This document shows positions 35,101-50,100 of a DNA stretch of 64,000 nt, piece by piece. The translations under genes and the position numbers were made by a program. The notes beneath the pieces were generated by a model. The model searched no databases and was not told the DNA's origin. It worked only from the letters and a program-made list of their open reading frames with translations. The stretch's first letter is position 1, and the number at the start of each line of letters is the position of its first letter. The stretch is from Jaltomata sinuosa (lineage: Eukaryota; Streptophyta; Magnoliopsida; Solanales; Solanaceae), in the NCBI GenBank assembly GCA_003996215.1, contig QJPP01000833.1, forward strand, positions 1 to 64,000, given 5' to 3'.

Positions 35101-38100
35101 TGAAGATGAAGGCCACTTTGGTCTGGAAAAATGACGATAACGCTATGTGAGGTACAATAGTACAGCTGATAGCAAAACAAAGAAATTGAAAGAGGTAAGC
35201 AGATTCAAAGGTAAGCTAATCTGATTCTCTCTCTCTCTCACCCAGACTAAACTTCTTTTAGTTTTTGATGAAGAAAGGTAAAAGAACAAAAGTGAACTAC
35301 ACTTCTATTTTAGATTATCCAAGAAACTTGGCATCATTACTTATCATTGAACCTAACAAAAAGATAATACAGCATTTTTCTTTTCTTATTAATGAATTTT
35401 CTTTTTTGCTAGATGATACACAAAGACACATAAAAGAGACCACCGATAATCTAATACTTTGCACTCTCTGCAACAGATTCCTCAAAACAGAAGACCAGAA
35501 ATTTGCAATACAATTGAACAAACATTATGAAGTACTATTTTTTGTTACCAAGTCATGAATAAAGCTTCAAACCGGAGCTCAGACCTCAAGGAAGACCATG
35601 GGTATACCGAAAGTATTTGATCAATTGCATTGATTGCTAATAGCCACAAGGATATACATTAAATTCTTGTTATACAATCAGCCTATTCACAGCATATAGG
35701 ACATGATCAGAATTGTCCATTTAGCAGCTGACTACTTGTAGCTTAAGCAGATTACAAAGACGCTGCATACTTTGATCAGCAAAAGAACCTTTGCAGTTTG
35801 TTGAAAATTGAAATATGGAAAGATTTAGTTTCTGCCCAACTTGAAAGACAAATAACACACACACACACACATATATATAGAAGGAACAAAGGAAACTAAT
35901 CTAAAGGTCAGCTCTTAGGCCAAATCCATATTGATCCATAATGTTCAATCGTTAAATCAAAATACACTTCTGATACAGGATCAATATACCTTGGCATTAT
36001 CTGCCAGGCTATAACAATTAAAAGTCAATTGTTCTTCCATTGCTTTAGACCATGCTTCAAACACTCCCTACCACAGTACCACCCGCAAAATTTGATTGGA
36101 TATAATAGTCCTCAGTAAAACGAAATCAGAAGGGAAATATTTGTAACTAATTCTACAAGACCATAGGTTAAAAATCAACTTAAACAGTTAGACCACCAAA
36201 AATTAACTAATCGATCATCGTTGTTTTATAAACATCAGAAGAAAATACCTGAAGTCACGGATCCTTCGACCATGAATCTCAAAAACTCCCAGTGCACCAT
36301 TGACTAGTGCAAAAGAGAAACTTTCTGAAAATTCATCTTGAGATCCATCTGTCCCAGCTCCTTCTGCAGTCACAATTTCTGTGAGTATTAGCATTCACAG
36401 AAAACAACAGATCATAGAAGACATCATTTTGTAAGTCAGATAAGGAAATATATACTTAAGTAATGCGTGAAAAATCAAGTAAACTGAGCTCACTAGCATC
36501 TGCTGCAGCTGCTTCTTTTGTTGGGGAGGATGTCTCTGCTGATGGTATGGCAGGACGATCTTTAGGCAATGGCCGTGGTACTGTTGGAAGAGTCCATTCT
36601 AGCACAGTGAACGGGAGAGCTAGTGATCTAAGCTGCATTGAAAAATATAATACAATAAAAGCTGGAAAGTAAAGAATAAAGAATGCAATGGCAGATTAAC
36701 ATCAACCAGACAGACAAAAAAGATATTATATTTCTAACTATACTTCAATTTATGCCTGTGAAATAACATCCTAACAATAAACAAGGAAACATCGGGCAAG
36801 TGGGATTAACTTACTCAGCCCCGGTGACACTAGGATAGCTACAAGCATATGGTCATCATTTCCACAAGGTAGTTGACAATCCAGTTAGATCAAAATCAAT
36901 ATGTTAAACAAGTCTTTACAAGTAACTTGGTGTGTTCAGATACAGAAACAGCACATGACCGAACAAGGGACTGACACTGAATTGCATGGTAAGCAAATCC
37001 ACGTTTCAAAACCTAATACAAACGTTGCGTGTTTTACAAGGGAGCATCTTTTCAAAAGCCTAACTGCCCAAGTTTGAAGAAGGTTTGGAGCATGAAGTGA
37101 GAGAAACTGATATTTCATAGCTTATCTGGATATTAGATTCCTAAAGCCTTTGTTTGTAACTATTTATTGGAAATTTGGAATGAACAACAACATATCGAGT
37201 GTAATCCCACAAGTGGGGTCTGGGGAAGGTGGTGTGTACACAGCCTTACTTTGTGAAGGTGAGATTGTTTTCAATTGACCCACGGCTAAAGTAAAGCATA
37301 TCAAAATCAGCTATGGAAAGTAAATATAGTAGTGAAGAAGTCATTTTGAAAATAATGGAGGAAAATAATAGTACCAACAACAAATAGTATGATAACTAAA
37401 GCAAGGGAAATAACATGTAATAATAAAATCGGAAAAAAAAGATAGTAGGAGAGTAATAATAATAATACTGATAAAGAAAACTAGACAACGTTCGACTACC
37501 TACTAACCTTCTATCTTAATCCTTGCCCACCATATCCTCCTATCTAGGGTCATGCCCTTGGTAAGTTGCAGGTGTGTCATGTCTTTGTCTAATCACCTCT
37601 CCCCAAATACTTCTTCAGCCTACCTCTACCTCTCCATAAACCCACCATAGCCAACCTCCACACCTCCACGATGGGGCATCTGTGCATCTCCCCTTCCCAT
37701 ACCCCAGCCATCTCAGTCTCACTTCTCTCATTTTGTTCACCATGGAAGCCACTCTCACCTTGTCCCGAATAGCTTCATTCTTAATCTTATCTCTCCTAGT
37801 ATGCGCACACATCCATCTCAATATCCTCATATCTGCTACTTTCATCTTCTAGACGTGCGATTTGTTGACCGGCCAACACTCTGCCGCATACAACATAACT
37901 GGTCTAACAGCCACTTTATAAAACTTACATTTTAAGTCTTGGTGGCACATGCTTATCACACAAGACACCGGATGCGAGCCTCCATTACATCCACCCCATT
38001 TCAATACGATGTGTAACATCATCATCAATCTCCCGATTTCCTTGGATTACTGATCCAAGATACTTGAAACTTCCTCTCTTGGAGATGATTTCGGTATCAA

Positions 38101-41100
38101 TCCTCACTTTCACCTCTATCGTGACTTACATCACTAAACTTACACTCCAAGTACTATGTCTTAGTCCTGATCAACGTGAACCCTTTGGACTCCAGAATCT
38201 GTCTCCAAACCTCCGGCCTATCATTAACCCTGCCGCATAACTCATCAATCAATACTATGTCATCTACAAATAGCATACACCATGGCACCTCCACTTGGAC
38301 ATGTCGGGTCAGTGCATCTATCACTGAGGCAAATAAAAATGAACTAAGAGTTGACTCTTGATGCAACCCCATCACGACTGAAAATTGCTCCAAGTCTCCT
38401 CCCACTGTCCTCACCCGGGTCTTGGCTCTATCATACATGTCCTTAATCACCATAATGTAAGCTACAGGTACACCTCTAGCCACCTCTATAGAACCCTCCT
38501 ATGGGGACTTTGTCCTATGCTTTTTCTAGGTCAATGAACACCATATGTAAGTCCTCCCTCTCCCCATACTGCTGCACCAATCTCCTTACAAGATGAATGG
38601 CTTCTGTAATTGACGCCCCGGCATGAACCCAAATTGGTTCTCGATAATAGACACACCCTTCTTCACTCTCATCTCCCCCACCCTCTCCCAAATTTGAATG
38701 AACTAACGACTGAGTTTGACTGTTACAGTTTATTCCAGTGCATGTACACGTTAGTCCTCTCTCCTGGTTCTCAAGAGTTGATCGATGTAACCTGATAAAT
38801 TCTACTTTCGGAGGAAGTTGTCTCGAAAAACCTACAATCTTTTGCAATCCATGCAAACTCAATGCATAATAGAGTACAATGGAAGAAAAGATCCATAAAG
38901 GCGACATCAATTAGTTGTGATTAATATTTGGTTCAATAAGAAATTTTTATCTGGTTTGCGATTTGTATGTCAGTAGAAATCATAGAGAACTTCTATTGCT
39001 AGAGAACCTAAACATTCAGATATTGGATTGCTACCCGTCCAATAGGGTGGCATGACTAGTGTGGATTCATATTGTCAACCACTACTTGTCCAGGATTGAG
39101 GTGTAGTTTTTGTTTATCTTTGCTATTGTTGAAGCTTAAACTTTTATAGAGAGCACACTTTTATGTTCTTAATTATATTCTCGACAGCTACCAAAATTTA
39201 AGATGGTTGATCATTTTGGTAGAATTGGTCCGGAGATGATACAATCACCAACGAAGTCCTACATCCTAAAAATCAATCAAGATCCTAAAAGATTCTTTAT
39301 TGATGGTGTCTCACATAAATAACTCATATCTTAATCGTCGTTTAGTTTCAAGTAAAGTTGTCAACAAATCCATTTTTCTTTTCCTTTTTCAGTTAAGGGT
39401 GGGGAAGTAACTATCAAGCAAAGTTGTGGCTTAGTGGTAATTGAAGTTAGTTAAAACCTTAGAGATCAGAGTTCCAACCCCAGCAAAGACAAAAAAAAAA
39501 AAAAAAAAAAAACACTCAATGATCTCTTCCCATCTGCCTAGGCCTTGGTAGCATCATTACATACCCAAGTGTAACACCCCAAACTTTCGAGCTAGGATTC
39601 CAATCGTTTTTTGCGTGTAATTAGACCTGAACTCGAAAGATTTCATTGTAACGAGGTGTTATGGTCAAGCACTATGTGTGAGAAGAGCTTTGGATGTGAA
39701 TTAAGGTTTTAAGGGAAACCCTAGTACAAGTTAAGTTGAAAGCTTCTCTACCGGCTAAGTTTTCGTATAACTTTCTAACTAGGGCCATCTTCAAACGATC
39801 AGAACTCCTAGAATATAAAGAGTTAGGTGGCCTATGACCCACCAAATTAAAGGTCTTCGAGTCTTCTTTCCAACGCCACCAACCGTGCATTAATCTGAGT
39901 CCGGAGTAAAAAGTTATGACCAGTTTACCAAGAAGACATCTGTCAGACCAGAAGTCTGTCGAATTCTGGGAGTTAAAACGGAAGAGAAAACGGTCCGTTT
40001 TCTGGAAAAACGGTTCGTTTTACCAACCGTTTCCAGGACCAGAAACTCAAAAAAATTCACTGACTTAAAACGCTTAAGAAAATGGTCCGTTTGTGGCCAA
40101 AACCGTTTTGGCGACCGTTTTGAACGCGTTTTTCCTTCCTAGACCAATCTGGATTCTAATTGGAATTGCCTATAAATAGGACTCCTAGGGTAATCCCCCA
40201 CCCTTCTAAAACGCCTCCCACATCTCTATTTACCCTAACATGGATTAAAAGCAGCCTCTCAAATCCTCTCAAGGTTTCCAACATTCAAGCATCAAGAAAA
40301 ATCAAGTTAGGGCTCCAAATCCAAAGGATTCTTCTCCATAGTTCATCTCCAGGTATGTAAAGTAAATCCTTCAGTGTGGGAATCCTGTTCTCCCCACAAC
40401 CAAGTTCAATTTTAGTTTCAATCCACGAATCAAGTTAGGGTTTTTGAGAAGTCAAGATCCTTAAGTTTAATTCCTTATCTCTTGATACAAATCTTTGAAT
40501 ATTCCATGCTTATTATCAGAAATTCTATGAATTTGGATTCTCTTCCCTGGATTGATTTCTAGTTCATGTCTATTGAATTTTCCAAGAATCTTTGTGAATT
40601 TCCTTATGATTTGAAAGTCTATTAGATGTTTTAAAGGATTATTTACGTTTTTCTGAAAGTTTGTTTAAAAGTTACAAGTTTAAGTTCATGAAAAGTTTAC
40701 AAAGAATCTTTATGTTATTATCATGTCTTGAAAAGAGAAAAAGGTAATCATATCTTGAAAGTTAAAGAAAGTTATAAAGATTTAGAGCCAAGGCTCACAA
40801 AGATAGATATGTTCATGATACGATATTTAGAGTCAAGCATGATTTTTAGAAAGTGTTTTAAGACCTATGTTATGAGCATATAGTATGTTTTGGGAGGACT
40901 ATTTAGCACCGAGATGGGTATGGGCTTAAACAACACATGCCCCAAAACTATGCTACCACTGTAGGATAGGATCGTCCGCAAATAGGGCGACTCCTCTATT
41001 ATTTATAGCCTTCGGGATCAGCTTTGGGATCCCCAAATTGTGTTTCATCTTATACCCCGGCAAGGTATAGGATGGCTCTGTCAACGAGGGCAAGTCGTTG

Positions 41101-44100
41101 GGTTCTGGCAACGTGGACAAGACGTTGTACTCCATGTTGCTCACATGGTTTATGTCGGTGAAGAGAAACTCCCCTAAAAGAAAACTTGCTTATTTTGAGA
41201 AAAAAATATGATTGGCCGAGGCTACTAGTTTAAAGAGAGTTTTTATGAAGCATTGTTTTCAAGTTTTGCCCAGACTACAGTTATTCAGTTTTTAGTTTCA
41301 GTTTTAGTTTTAAGAAAATATTTTAAGAAAGTTTTACTTATATTACTTTAAGTTTCAGCATTCAGGTCAGTCATTCTTATTTTCAGTTATTCAGATCTGT
41401 CTATGGTTACATTATTCATGTCTCAGTTTTTCAGCTTTATCAGTCCAGATATTAGTATTGTTTCACTTTAATGCTTTACATACCAGTACATTCAAAGTAC
41501 TGACGCCTCTTTTTGGCGCTACATCATTGGACGATGTAGCCCAGCTTTCAGCTATGCAGGTTCCTAAGTAGACTCTTCAGTAGGCTATGCCATCAGCTTG
41601 AGTGAGTTCTCATTATTCCTGAGGATTTAACACTATACCAGTCATCAGTTTGTTCTGTTACATAAAGATAGTTGTATTCAAAATGTAGTAGAGGCTTCAT
41701 AGACGGATTCAAGTCAAGTCAGTTGTAACCAGTTTCTTTTAAACATTTAATTATTTCAGTTAATAAAAATTTATATTATTTTATTTCATCTTTTTTACAA
41801 AGGTTAGCCCATATTTTCCAACTTCCGCAATTTGTTTCATTAAAAGTTCAGCTTTATTAGTTGTATGCCAGACCAAGTGGTTCTCTCGGGCCATTCGTGG
41901 TTTCGGGTGCCGGTTACGTCCAGGGTGTAGGCTCGGGGCGTGACACCAAGGGTAAGGGTGTGGCTCAATGGTCAATGAAGTAGGTTGAAAACTATGAGGT
42001 CTCAAGTTCAAATTGCAGCAGAGACAAAAACACTAGGTGATTTCTTCTCATCTGTCCTAGCCTTGGTGGACAGAGTTACCTGATACCTGTTGCTGGTGGG
42101 AGATGGCAGATATCCCGTGGAATTAGTCGGGGCGCGCGAAAGCTTTTCTGGACACCAAGGTTATAAAAAAAATACATGTGTTTTGTGGGTTGGTAACATG
42201 TACTTGGAGGAATAGTCAAGGTGCCCTTTTGCTAACCGAATACCATTGCTATAAAAGAAAAGGGTAGGGAAGTAACTATATTTCTCTATGAGCAACTTCA
42301 GAGAACTTAGAATCCACCGTCAAATAAAATATTACGCCTTAATCTCATTAATTGGGTCAACTTACAATACACGATACCTTCAACAACAACAACATACCCA
42401 GTATATTCCCACAAAGTGGGGTCTGGGGAGGGTAGAATGTACGCAGACCGTACCTTTACCCCAGGGTGGAGTAAAGAGGTTGTTTCCGATAGAGACAATA
42501 CACGATACCTTCATATTTTGAAATAGATCCACCCTTCATTAATTCCAAAAATGATATCTCAATATCCAAACATTGATTGCAACAACCTGGAACCATATTT
42601 TACTCAACATGAATCATGGCGAGAACAAGAGAAAGAACATATTTACCATGATTGGTGTCTTAGTCATAGCCCAAACTTCTACTGGTGCATCACGAAACAA
42701 AATCAATAGGTACCTACATAACAGAAACCACTTTTAAGCTTAAAAGATTAGGGAACATCAAACACTTTTATCAGCTCAATGAGAGATATGGTAAAAAATG
42801 ACATAGAATAAGATGTGCAACAAGGAGAACACACATGGTGAGTCAGAAACATTTTTTGGAACAAAGTAAATTATTAGCTAGAAACAATCACTCATATCAC
42901 GGGTATGTAGAAAGCAAAAAGGAAATCAGTACCCATCGGTATATAATCTAAATAGCCCCAAACAAGAGTCTCCTTAGAATTCCCTTTCCCAAGCAGTTAT
43001 GCTGCGCTTACAATATTACCCGTGTTTTCAATGCTCTAGATGGGTTTAGGAATGGAAGAAGAGGGTCAGTCATGGGCAAGCCTGGAAAACAACCTCCCCA
43101 TCTCCCCACTCCAATTTTTTTCTTTATAAGTGATACAAAGGAATTACCAATAGAAAAAACAATGCAGAGGAAGTGATACATGGGCACAAAGCTGTAATTT
43201 GCCTAGAAGTTTCAAAAAAAAAAAAAAAGAGCTTGTATTAAAACAATTTGAAGTGCATCAGCAATGGAAAAACAAAACTGGGGGGGGGGGGGGGTGACTT
43301 ATTTGTCTCTCTGCATTTCTTTTCCAGAAAATGTTTTATACTTCATAATTTAAAAAAACCTTTCCATGTTTTATAAGTCAATAACACTACTGTCTTCAAA
43401 TTCATGGGGTGGCAGGGGAATCCATTATATACTGAGATCCCATGACAGTTAAAATGGGTGCCAAAATTATCTTTTCTACTGTCGAATAGAATGTTCAGGA
43501 TAACGAACATTGTCCATATAAATTAAACTCAAAATTAATGAAAATGCTCTGGGGCTTGGCCAAATAAAATTTGAAGATTTCCCATTCCCTACCACATGCA
43601 TGCCTCTTTTAAATGAAATTGTAGGATCCTTCAGCAAAGCCTAATTGCTTCTGCTCATAAAGAGTAAAGATCTCGCTAACACTACTGTGTCGAGAAAAAC
43701 AAGAGCAATTCATCTTTTCATGCACACAATATTGACAGGTTGACAAATGCACCTGCCAGAAGATGAGGCCCTTAAAGCTCTAATAGGTGCTCGCTCTGGT
43801 TTCTGCAGAACTCGAAATGGTCGATTGAGTCCACTTCGAAGGCACGTCACAACGAGCCTATTGATGTAGCCACCTGCTTTTTCTGTACCCTGAAGTCCAA
43901 AATGAAGATTTTGTGTGAGGGCAGTCCTTTTCATATTGAAACTAGTGAATTTGCCTATACTTCACGCGGTTGCAAAGATTTCACTTAATTAATGTAATGG
44001 TCCTTTTAAATACTCAAATCTTAACATAATTGAAAAAGAAGGTTTTTCCAAAAATAAAATTATCTTTAATTTTTCTCTCAAAAGATAATCTAAACATACA

Positions 44101-47100
44101 AGCTTATAACTTCAATATAACGGTAATTTGCATAACTTAAACTTCAAATACTAAACCAAAAAGTCAAGTCAAAACATAACCTTAGTTGAAAATAAAAAGA
44201 AGTAGCCACCACAGCACAGCAACAAAATCCAAAAGCAGAAGTGTTTTACAGCAAAAAGAAAAGGTTCTCACAACAATTGAACTACAAATAAAACTAGCCT
44301 ATAAAATATTACACTACAAAATTTTAGCAATTTTGATAGGTGGATATCAATATCAACCTTAATTTCAACCAAAAAATATGTATTGTAAATACTTTTGTGT
44401 TTAACATTTGCCTTGGATATATTAGTTTCAAGAAAATCTAAGGAACAATCTGACAAATTTTAAAGAGCATTCTTCAGATTTTGATACACTAAAATTTAAA
44501 CAATTTAAAGCAAAAAAAGACTCTTAGGTCAGCTCCAGGGCTTGGGTCTAGTGGTAACAGCACAATGCATGATGTGTGGGTTCCACGTACGTCACGGGTT
44601 CAATGAGAAGGGTAGAAGATGGGCTCATTCTCTACCAAGTCTCAAACCTTGCACCACTAGCCCCCGAAGATTTCTTGGTATCAGAAAAGAAACTCTTATG
44701 TCAGCACTCCGCATTTGATATGTAGAATAGAAAATTAACCTATACAGTTTCTTAGTAGCACTTTCGAAACAAGTGTAGACACATAATTTTTATCCTTTTA
44801 TTCCCTTCTCAATTGTATACTTTTAATGTGTTCAAGTAGCTCCTTTTAAGATCTTCAATTGTCAAATTCAAACAAGTTGATTACTAATTTGTATCCCTCT
44901 TCTCCTTTTTCTTTATTTCTATTTTACTTTTGGCTTTTATTTTTCTTTCCTTTTTCTCTTTTTTTCTTTATTTTCTTCATCTTCCGTACACAGTTTTCGC
45001 CTTTCTTCTGCAAGAAGTTTGTCTCCTCCCATTTTAAGTTATTTTCTATATTTCTTTCCCAGTTATCTCTCAAACACAACAGTAAATATTTTCTTTTCTT
45101 GAAAATTTTCTACAAATTCCCTAAATTTGATTCTTACTCCTAATAACTTTTCATACCAGTACACATTAATGGGAAATTTATTTTGCTACTAAAGTAAGGA
45201 CCTTAAATAGGATAAAAGGCACCCAAGGGTGTGACTTAATGGTCAATGAAGTGGATTGAGAACCATGAGGTCTCAGATTCAATTCCCAGCAAAAGCAAAA
45301 AAACTAGGTGATTTCTTCCCATTTGTCCTTGGTGGATAGAGTCACCTAGAACATGTGTTGGTGGAAGGTAGCAGGTGCCTCGTGGAATTAGCGAGGTGCG
45401 CGCAACCTAGCCAAAACACCACGATTATATAATTAAAAAAAAAAAGGAGAAGAGGAATTAATAAAGACCTATAATTGAAGAAAAAGAAAGGCATAATCTG
45501 TAAGAGTAGATATATAAGAATCTTGGCCACAGAGAGGTGCCATGTCACCTGCCTATTAAATGGAAGGGGAAAAGGGGGGAAATCTGAGAAAACAGATAAA
45601 TAGAATCATATCTTAGGATAGGTGCCACAAGCCTCTCTATAGACCACGATTATATAGATATATATATATATATATTACTTGTGATGATAGTCTATATGCA
45701 ACGGAAAAAAATATGCAATGGAAGATTCCTCAGTGATAGAAATCTAAAGAGACACTCAACAGGTAGAGAAGATGCAAACATTATGTTTATCCTTGGAAAT
45801 AGAGAACTTCCCGCTGTATATGCGTTGTCACCTGTGAGTACGAGAAAGAAACCAGTCGGGAATTGCCAAGCCATCTTAATCCCCTAACAACACTGTTATG
45901 AACTGCAAAGCTAACGCTGACAGCATTGGCAGAGACATCAATCACATCTATTGTACCACTTTGAGTTCCCACAGCAACAAGCGGAACAGCAACAGCTGGA
46001 GAGTTTCCTCCACCTTCATGATTGTAAGCTATTTAGTGGCAAAACCAGCACCACCTTGTCCAAAATAAAATTTGTATAATACAAACAAAAGTAGCAGTCC
46101 ACAAATACACTTACGTCCCAAAGTAGCAGTCAAAGAAGGGGAAGGTACGGCCAGCATAGTTACCGCTGAAGAAAGAAGATGAAGCTGCCCAACTAGACTA
46201 ATCTGCAATCAATAAACCGACATTCAGGTATGGGGAAAAAATCTCAAAATTCTAAGACAAAAGAAGACGTTAGTTTATTAATCATTTATCTAAGAGCCCA
46301 TGATGATACGCTTCCATTTTTATCCTGTCAGCCAATGAAAGGAGACCCTCCATCCCAGCAAGAATGACTAGAATGAATATTTTCTCCACTATTTATGCAG
46401 GTATATCACAAAAAGGTATACCTTGCAAAACTATCAGTTAACTATAAAAGAACAAGGAATAGAACCAACTCTTTTTGCTGGCATAGAAGCCCTATAAAAG
46501 CTCACACAACTCAAGTAACTGAGGACACCAAATCTTGAATTGTATATTCCTGTTGTGAATAACTATAAATTGGTTGCTTCATTTTAACCCTATCACACAA
46601 TCAATAAGTCCAATATATTTACCCGTACGCTGACTGCACCTTTTCATGAAAAAAGATATTGGAGGACGTCCAAGTACCACCTTTAGCGACATTCTGCCTA
46701 CTATTTAATTGCTCAACACCATTGACCCAAACTAAGATCTTGCCTTTGATGAGAAAGTAATTTATATAAGTTGCTCCCTCATCCTTTCAATCATGGTAAT
46801 AGAAACACTTTTTTCTGCTTATGTTCATGAACATTGATGAACGAAACAAAGAAATGCAATTTTTACAATATCTCGTCAAGACACTTTCCAGTTGTGATGG
46901 GGTTGCACCACGGATCAGCTCTTAGTTCATGTTTATTTTCTTGGTAAAGGATGTATTGATGCAGCAAATCCAAGGTGAGGTGTCATGGTGTATGTTACTT
47001 GCAGATGACATAGTTCTAATTAGCGAAACTCGCGGCGGAGTTAACGCTAAGCGGGAGGTATGGAGACAAACATGGAGTCTAAAGGGTTCAGGTTGAGCAG

Positions 47101-50100
47101 GACCAAGACAGAATACTTCGAGTGCAAGTTCAGTGGCATAACACATGAGATTGGCGTGGAAGTGAGGCTTGATACCCGGGCCATCCAAAAGAAAGGAAAT
47201 TTCAAGTATCATGGGTTCATTATCCAAGGTAATGGGGAGATTGACGAGGATGTTACACATCGTATTGGAGCAGGGGGATGAAATGGAGGCTCACATCCGG
47301 AGTCTTTGCGACAAGAAGGTGTCACCAAAACTTAAAGGCAAGTTCTACAGAGTGATGGTTAGATCGGCTATGTTGTATGGAGTGGAGTGTTGGTCAGTTA
47401 AGAACTCTCACGTTCAAAAGATGAAAGTTGCAGAAATGAGGATGCTGAGTTGGATGTGTGGACATACTAGGAGAGATAAGATTCGAAATGAAAATATCGA
47501 GACAAGGTGGGAGTGGCCTCGGTGGAGGACAAGTTATGGGAAGCGAAGTTGAGATGGTTCAGGCATATGAAGAGGAGATGCACGGATGCCCCAGTGCGGA
47601 GGTGTGAGAGGTTGGCTATGGATGATTTCAGGAGAGGTAGAGGTGCACTGAAGAAGTATTAAGGGAGGTGATTAGACAGGACATGACGCAACTTCAGATT
47701 ACACAGGACATACCTTTTTTTTTAGAATGAACTTACCAAGACATACCTTAGATGAGATATTATGGAGGACATGAATAAGGGTAGAATGTTAGTAGGTAGT
47801 TGAGGGTTGTCTTGCTTATCCTTCCATACTAGTAGTCGTAGTATAACTCCTGTAGTTTTCTTGCTCGTTCGATTTCTGTTACTATTTTTTGTTCCTCAAT
47901 TATCGTATTATTTTGTTGTAGTTACTGTTTAATGGCGTAGGCATCTTAGTTGATGAGGAGCTTCGGGAGCATGTGGTTGAGGTCACGAGGGTCAACGATA
48001 GGATGATGTTGATCAAGTTAGTCATTGGAGGTTCTACTCTGAATATTATTAGTGCCTACGCGCCGCACGCGGGTTTGGAGGAGGAGGAGAAAGCGGGCTT
48101 TTGGGAGGCGTTGGACGAGGTGGTGAGAGGGGTACCAAACTCGGAGAAGATTTTCATAGGGGGGGATTTCAATGGGCACATAAGGTCATCCCCTGGGGGT
48201 TACGCTGAGGTGCATGGAGGTTTTGGTTTCGGGGAGAGGAATGCAGGAGGGGCGTCCCTATTGGATTTTGCTAGAGCCTCTGGGTTGTGGGTAGCAAACT
48301 CGAGCTTCCCGAAAAAAGAGGAGCATTTGGTTACCTTTCGTAGTTCGGTGGCCAAGACGCAAATTGATTTTTTGCTCCTTAGGAAGGGGGATAGAGGTCT
48401 GTGTAAAGACTGCAAGGTAATACCGAGTGAGAACCTTTCGACCCAGCAAAAGCTCTTGGTGATGGACTTGGAGATTAGGCAGGAGAGAAGGAAGAAGAGG
48501 GTGGATGATCGGCCAAGAATTAAATGGGGTAGCTTGACTATGGGTAGTGCCCTAGAAATAGGGGAGAAGTTGATGACTTCGAGGGCGTGGGATAGCAGAG
48601 GGGATGCAGATAGTATGTGGGAGGAGACTTCCAGCTGCATAAGGGAGACAGCTAGTGAGGTCTTAGGTGTCTCGAGAGGCCGATCTGACAAGCATCGAGG
48701 GGATTGGTGGTGGAATGGAGAAGTAAAAGGGAAGGTGGAGGCAAAAAAAAGGGCGTACGCGAAGTTGGTTGAAAGTAAGAATGAGGAGGAGAAGCGAAAG
48801 AATAGGGAGGAGTACAAGATAGCTAGGAGAGAGGCTAAGTTAGCGGTTACGGCTGCTAAGACTGCAGCTTTCGAGAGCTTATACGCTGCTTTAGAAGGTA
48901 AAGGTGGAGATAAGAAGTTGTATAGGCTAGCCAAGGCTAGGGAGAGGAGGGCCCGGGACCTTGATCAGGTGAAGTGCATCAAAGATGAGGATGGTAAAGT
49001 GTTGGTGGAGGATGTGCTCATTAGGAAGAGATGGCAGACTTACTTCCATCGGCTCCTAAATGAAGAGGGCGACGGAGGCATTGTGTTGGGAGAGTTAGAG
49101 CATTCGGAGAGGCGCGGTGACTATGGCTATTGTAGGAGTTTTAGGGTAGAGGAGGTGAGAGGTGTTATTCGTAGGATGCATAGGGGTAGAGCGGTCGGAC
49201 CTGATGAAATTCCGGTGGATTTTTGGAAATGTACGGGCAGCGTAGGGATGGAATGGCTGACGGGGTTGTTCAATGTTATTTTCAGGACGGCGAAGATGCC
49301 CGGAGCTTGGAGATGGAGCACGATGATCCATTGTACAAGAATAAGGGTGACATCCAAAATTGCAACAACTATAGGGGTATCAAGTTGTTGAGTCACACCA
49401 TGAAGGTTTGGGAGAGAGTTGTGGAGTTGAGGTTAAGAGGAATTGTGTCTATTTCTGAGAATCAGTTCGGTTTCATGCCAGGACGGTCGACTACTGAGGC
49501 TATTCATCTTGTGAGGAGATTGGTGGAGCAGTATAGGGAGAGGAAGAACGATTTGCATATGGTGTTTATAGACCTAGAAAAGGCTTACGACAGAGTTCCC
49601 AGGGAGGTTCTTTGGAGGTGCTTGGAGGTCAGGGGGGTACCCATGGCATACACTGAGGTGATTAGGGACATGTACGATGGCGCAAAGACTCGAGTTAGGT
49701 CAGCGGGGGGAGATTCCGAGCATTTCCCTGTGGGGATGGGATTGCACCAGGGATCGTCCCTTAGCCCCTTTTTATTTGCCTTGGTGATGGATGTGTTGAC
49801 GCGGCAAATTCAAGGTGAGGTGCCCTGGTGTATGTTATTTGCGGACGACGTAGTTTTGATTGAGGAGACACGCGAAGGAGTTAACGACAAATTGGAGGTT
49901 TGGAGAAAGACCCTGGAGTCTAAAGGGTTTAGGTTGAGCAGGACCAAGACGGAATATGTGGAGTGCAAGTTCAGTGAGGTGACATATGTGACCGACGTGG
50001 AAATGAGGCTTGACACGCATGTCATCCAAAAATGAGATAGTTTCAAGTACCTTGGGTCTATTATCCAGGGTAACGGTGAGATTGACGAGGATGTGACCCA

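Noticed and set aside
41951..42020. Box A/box B pair that could mark a tRNA gene
   Set aside because: There is no acceptor or anticodon stem, and the same sequence with its long tail occurs again at 45225, so it is a SINE head.
48200..48934. 244-codon open frame on the minus strand
   Set aside because: It is the shadow of the LINE endonuclease-linker coding region, which has clear motifs on the plus strand.
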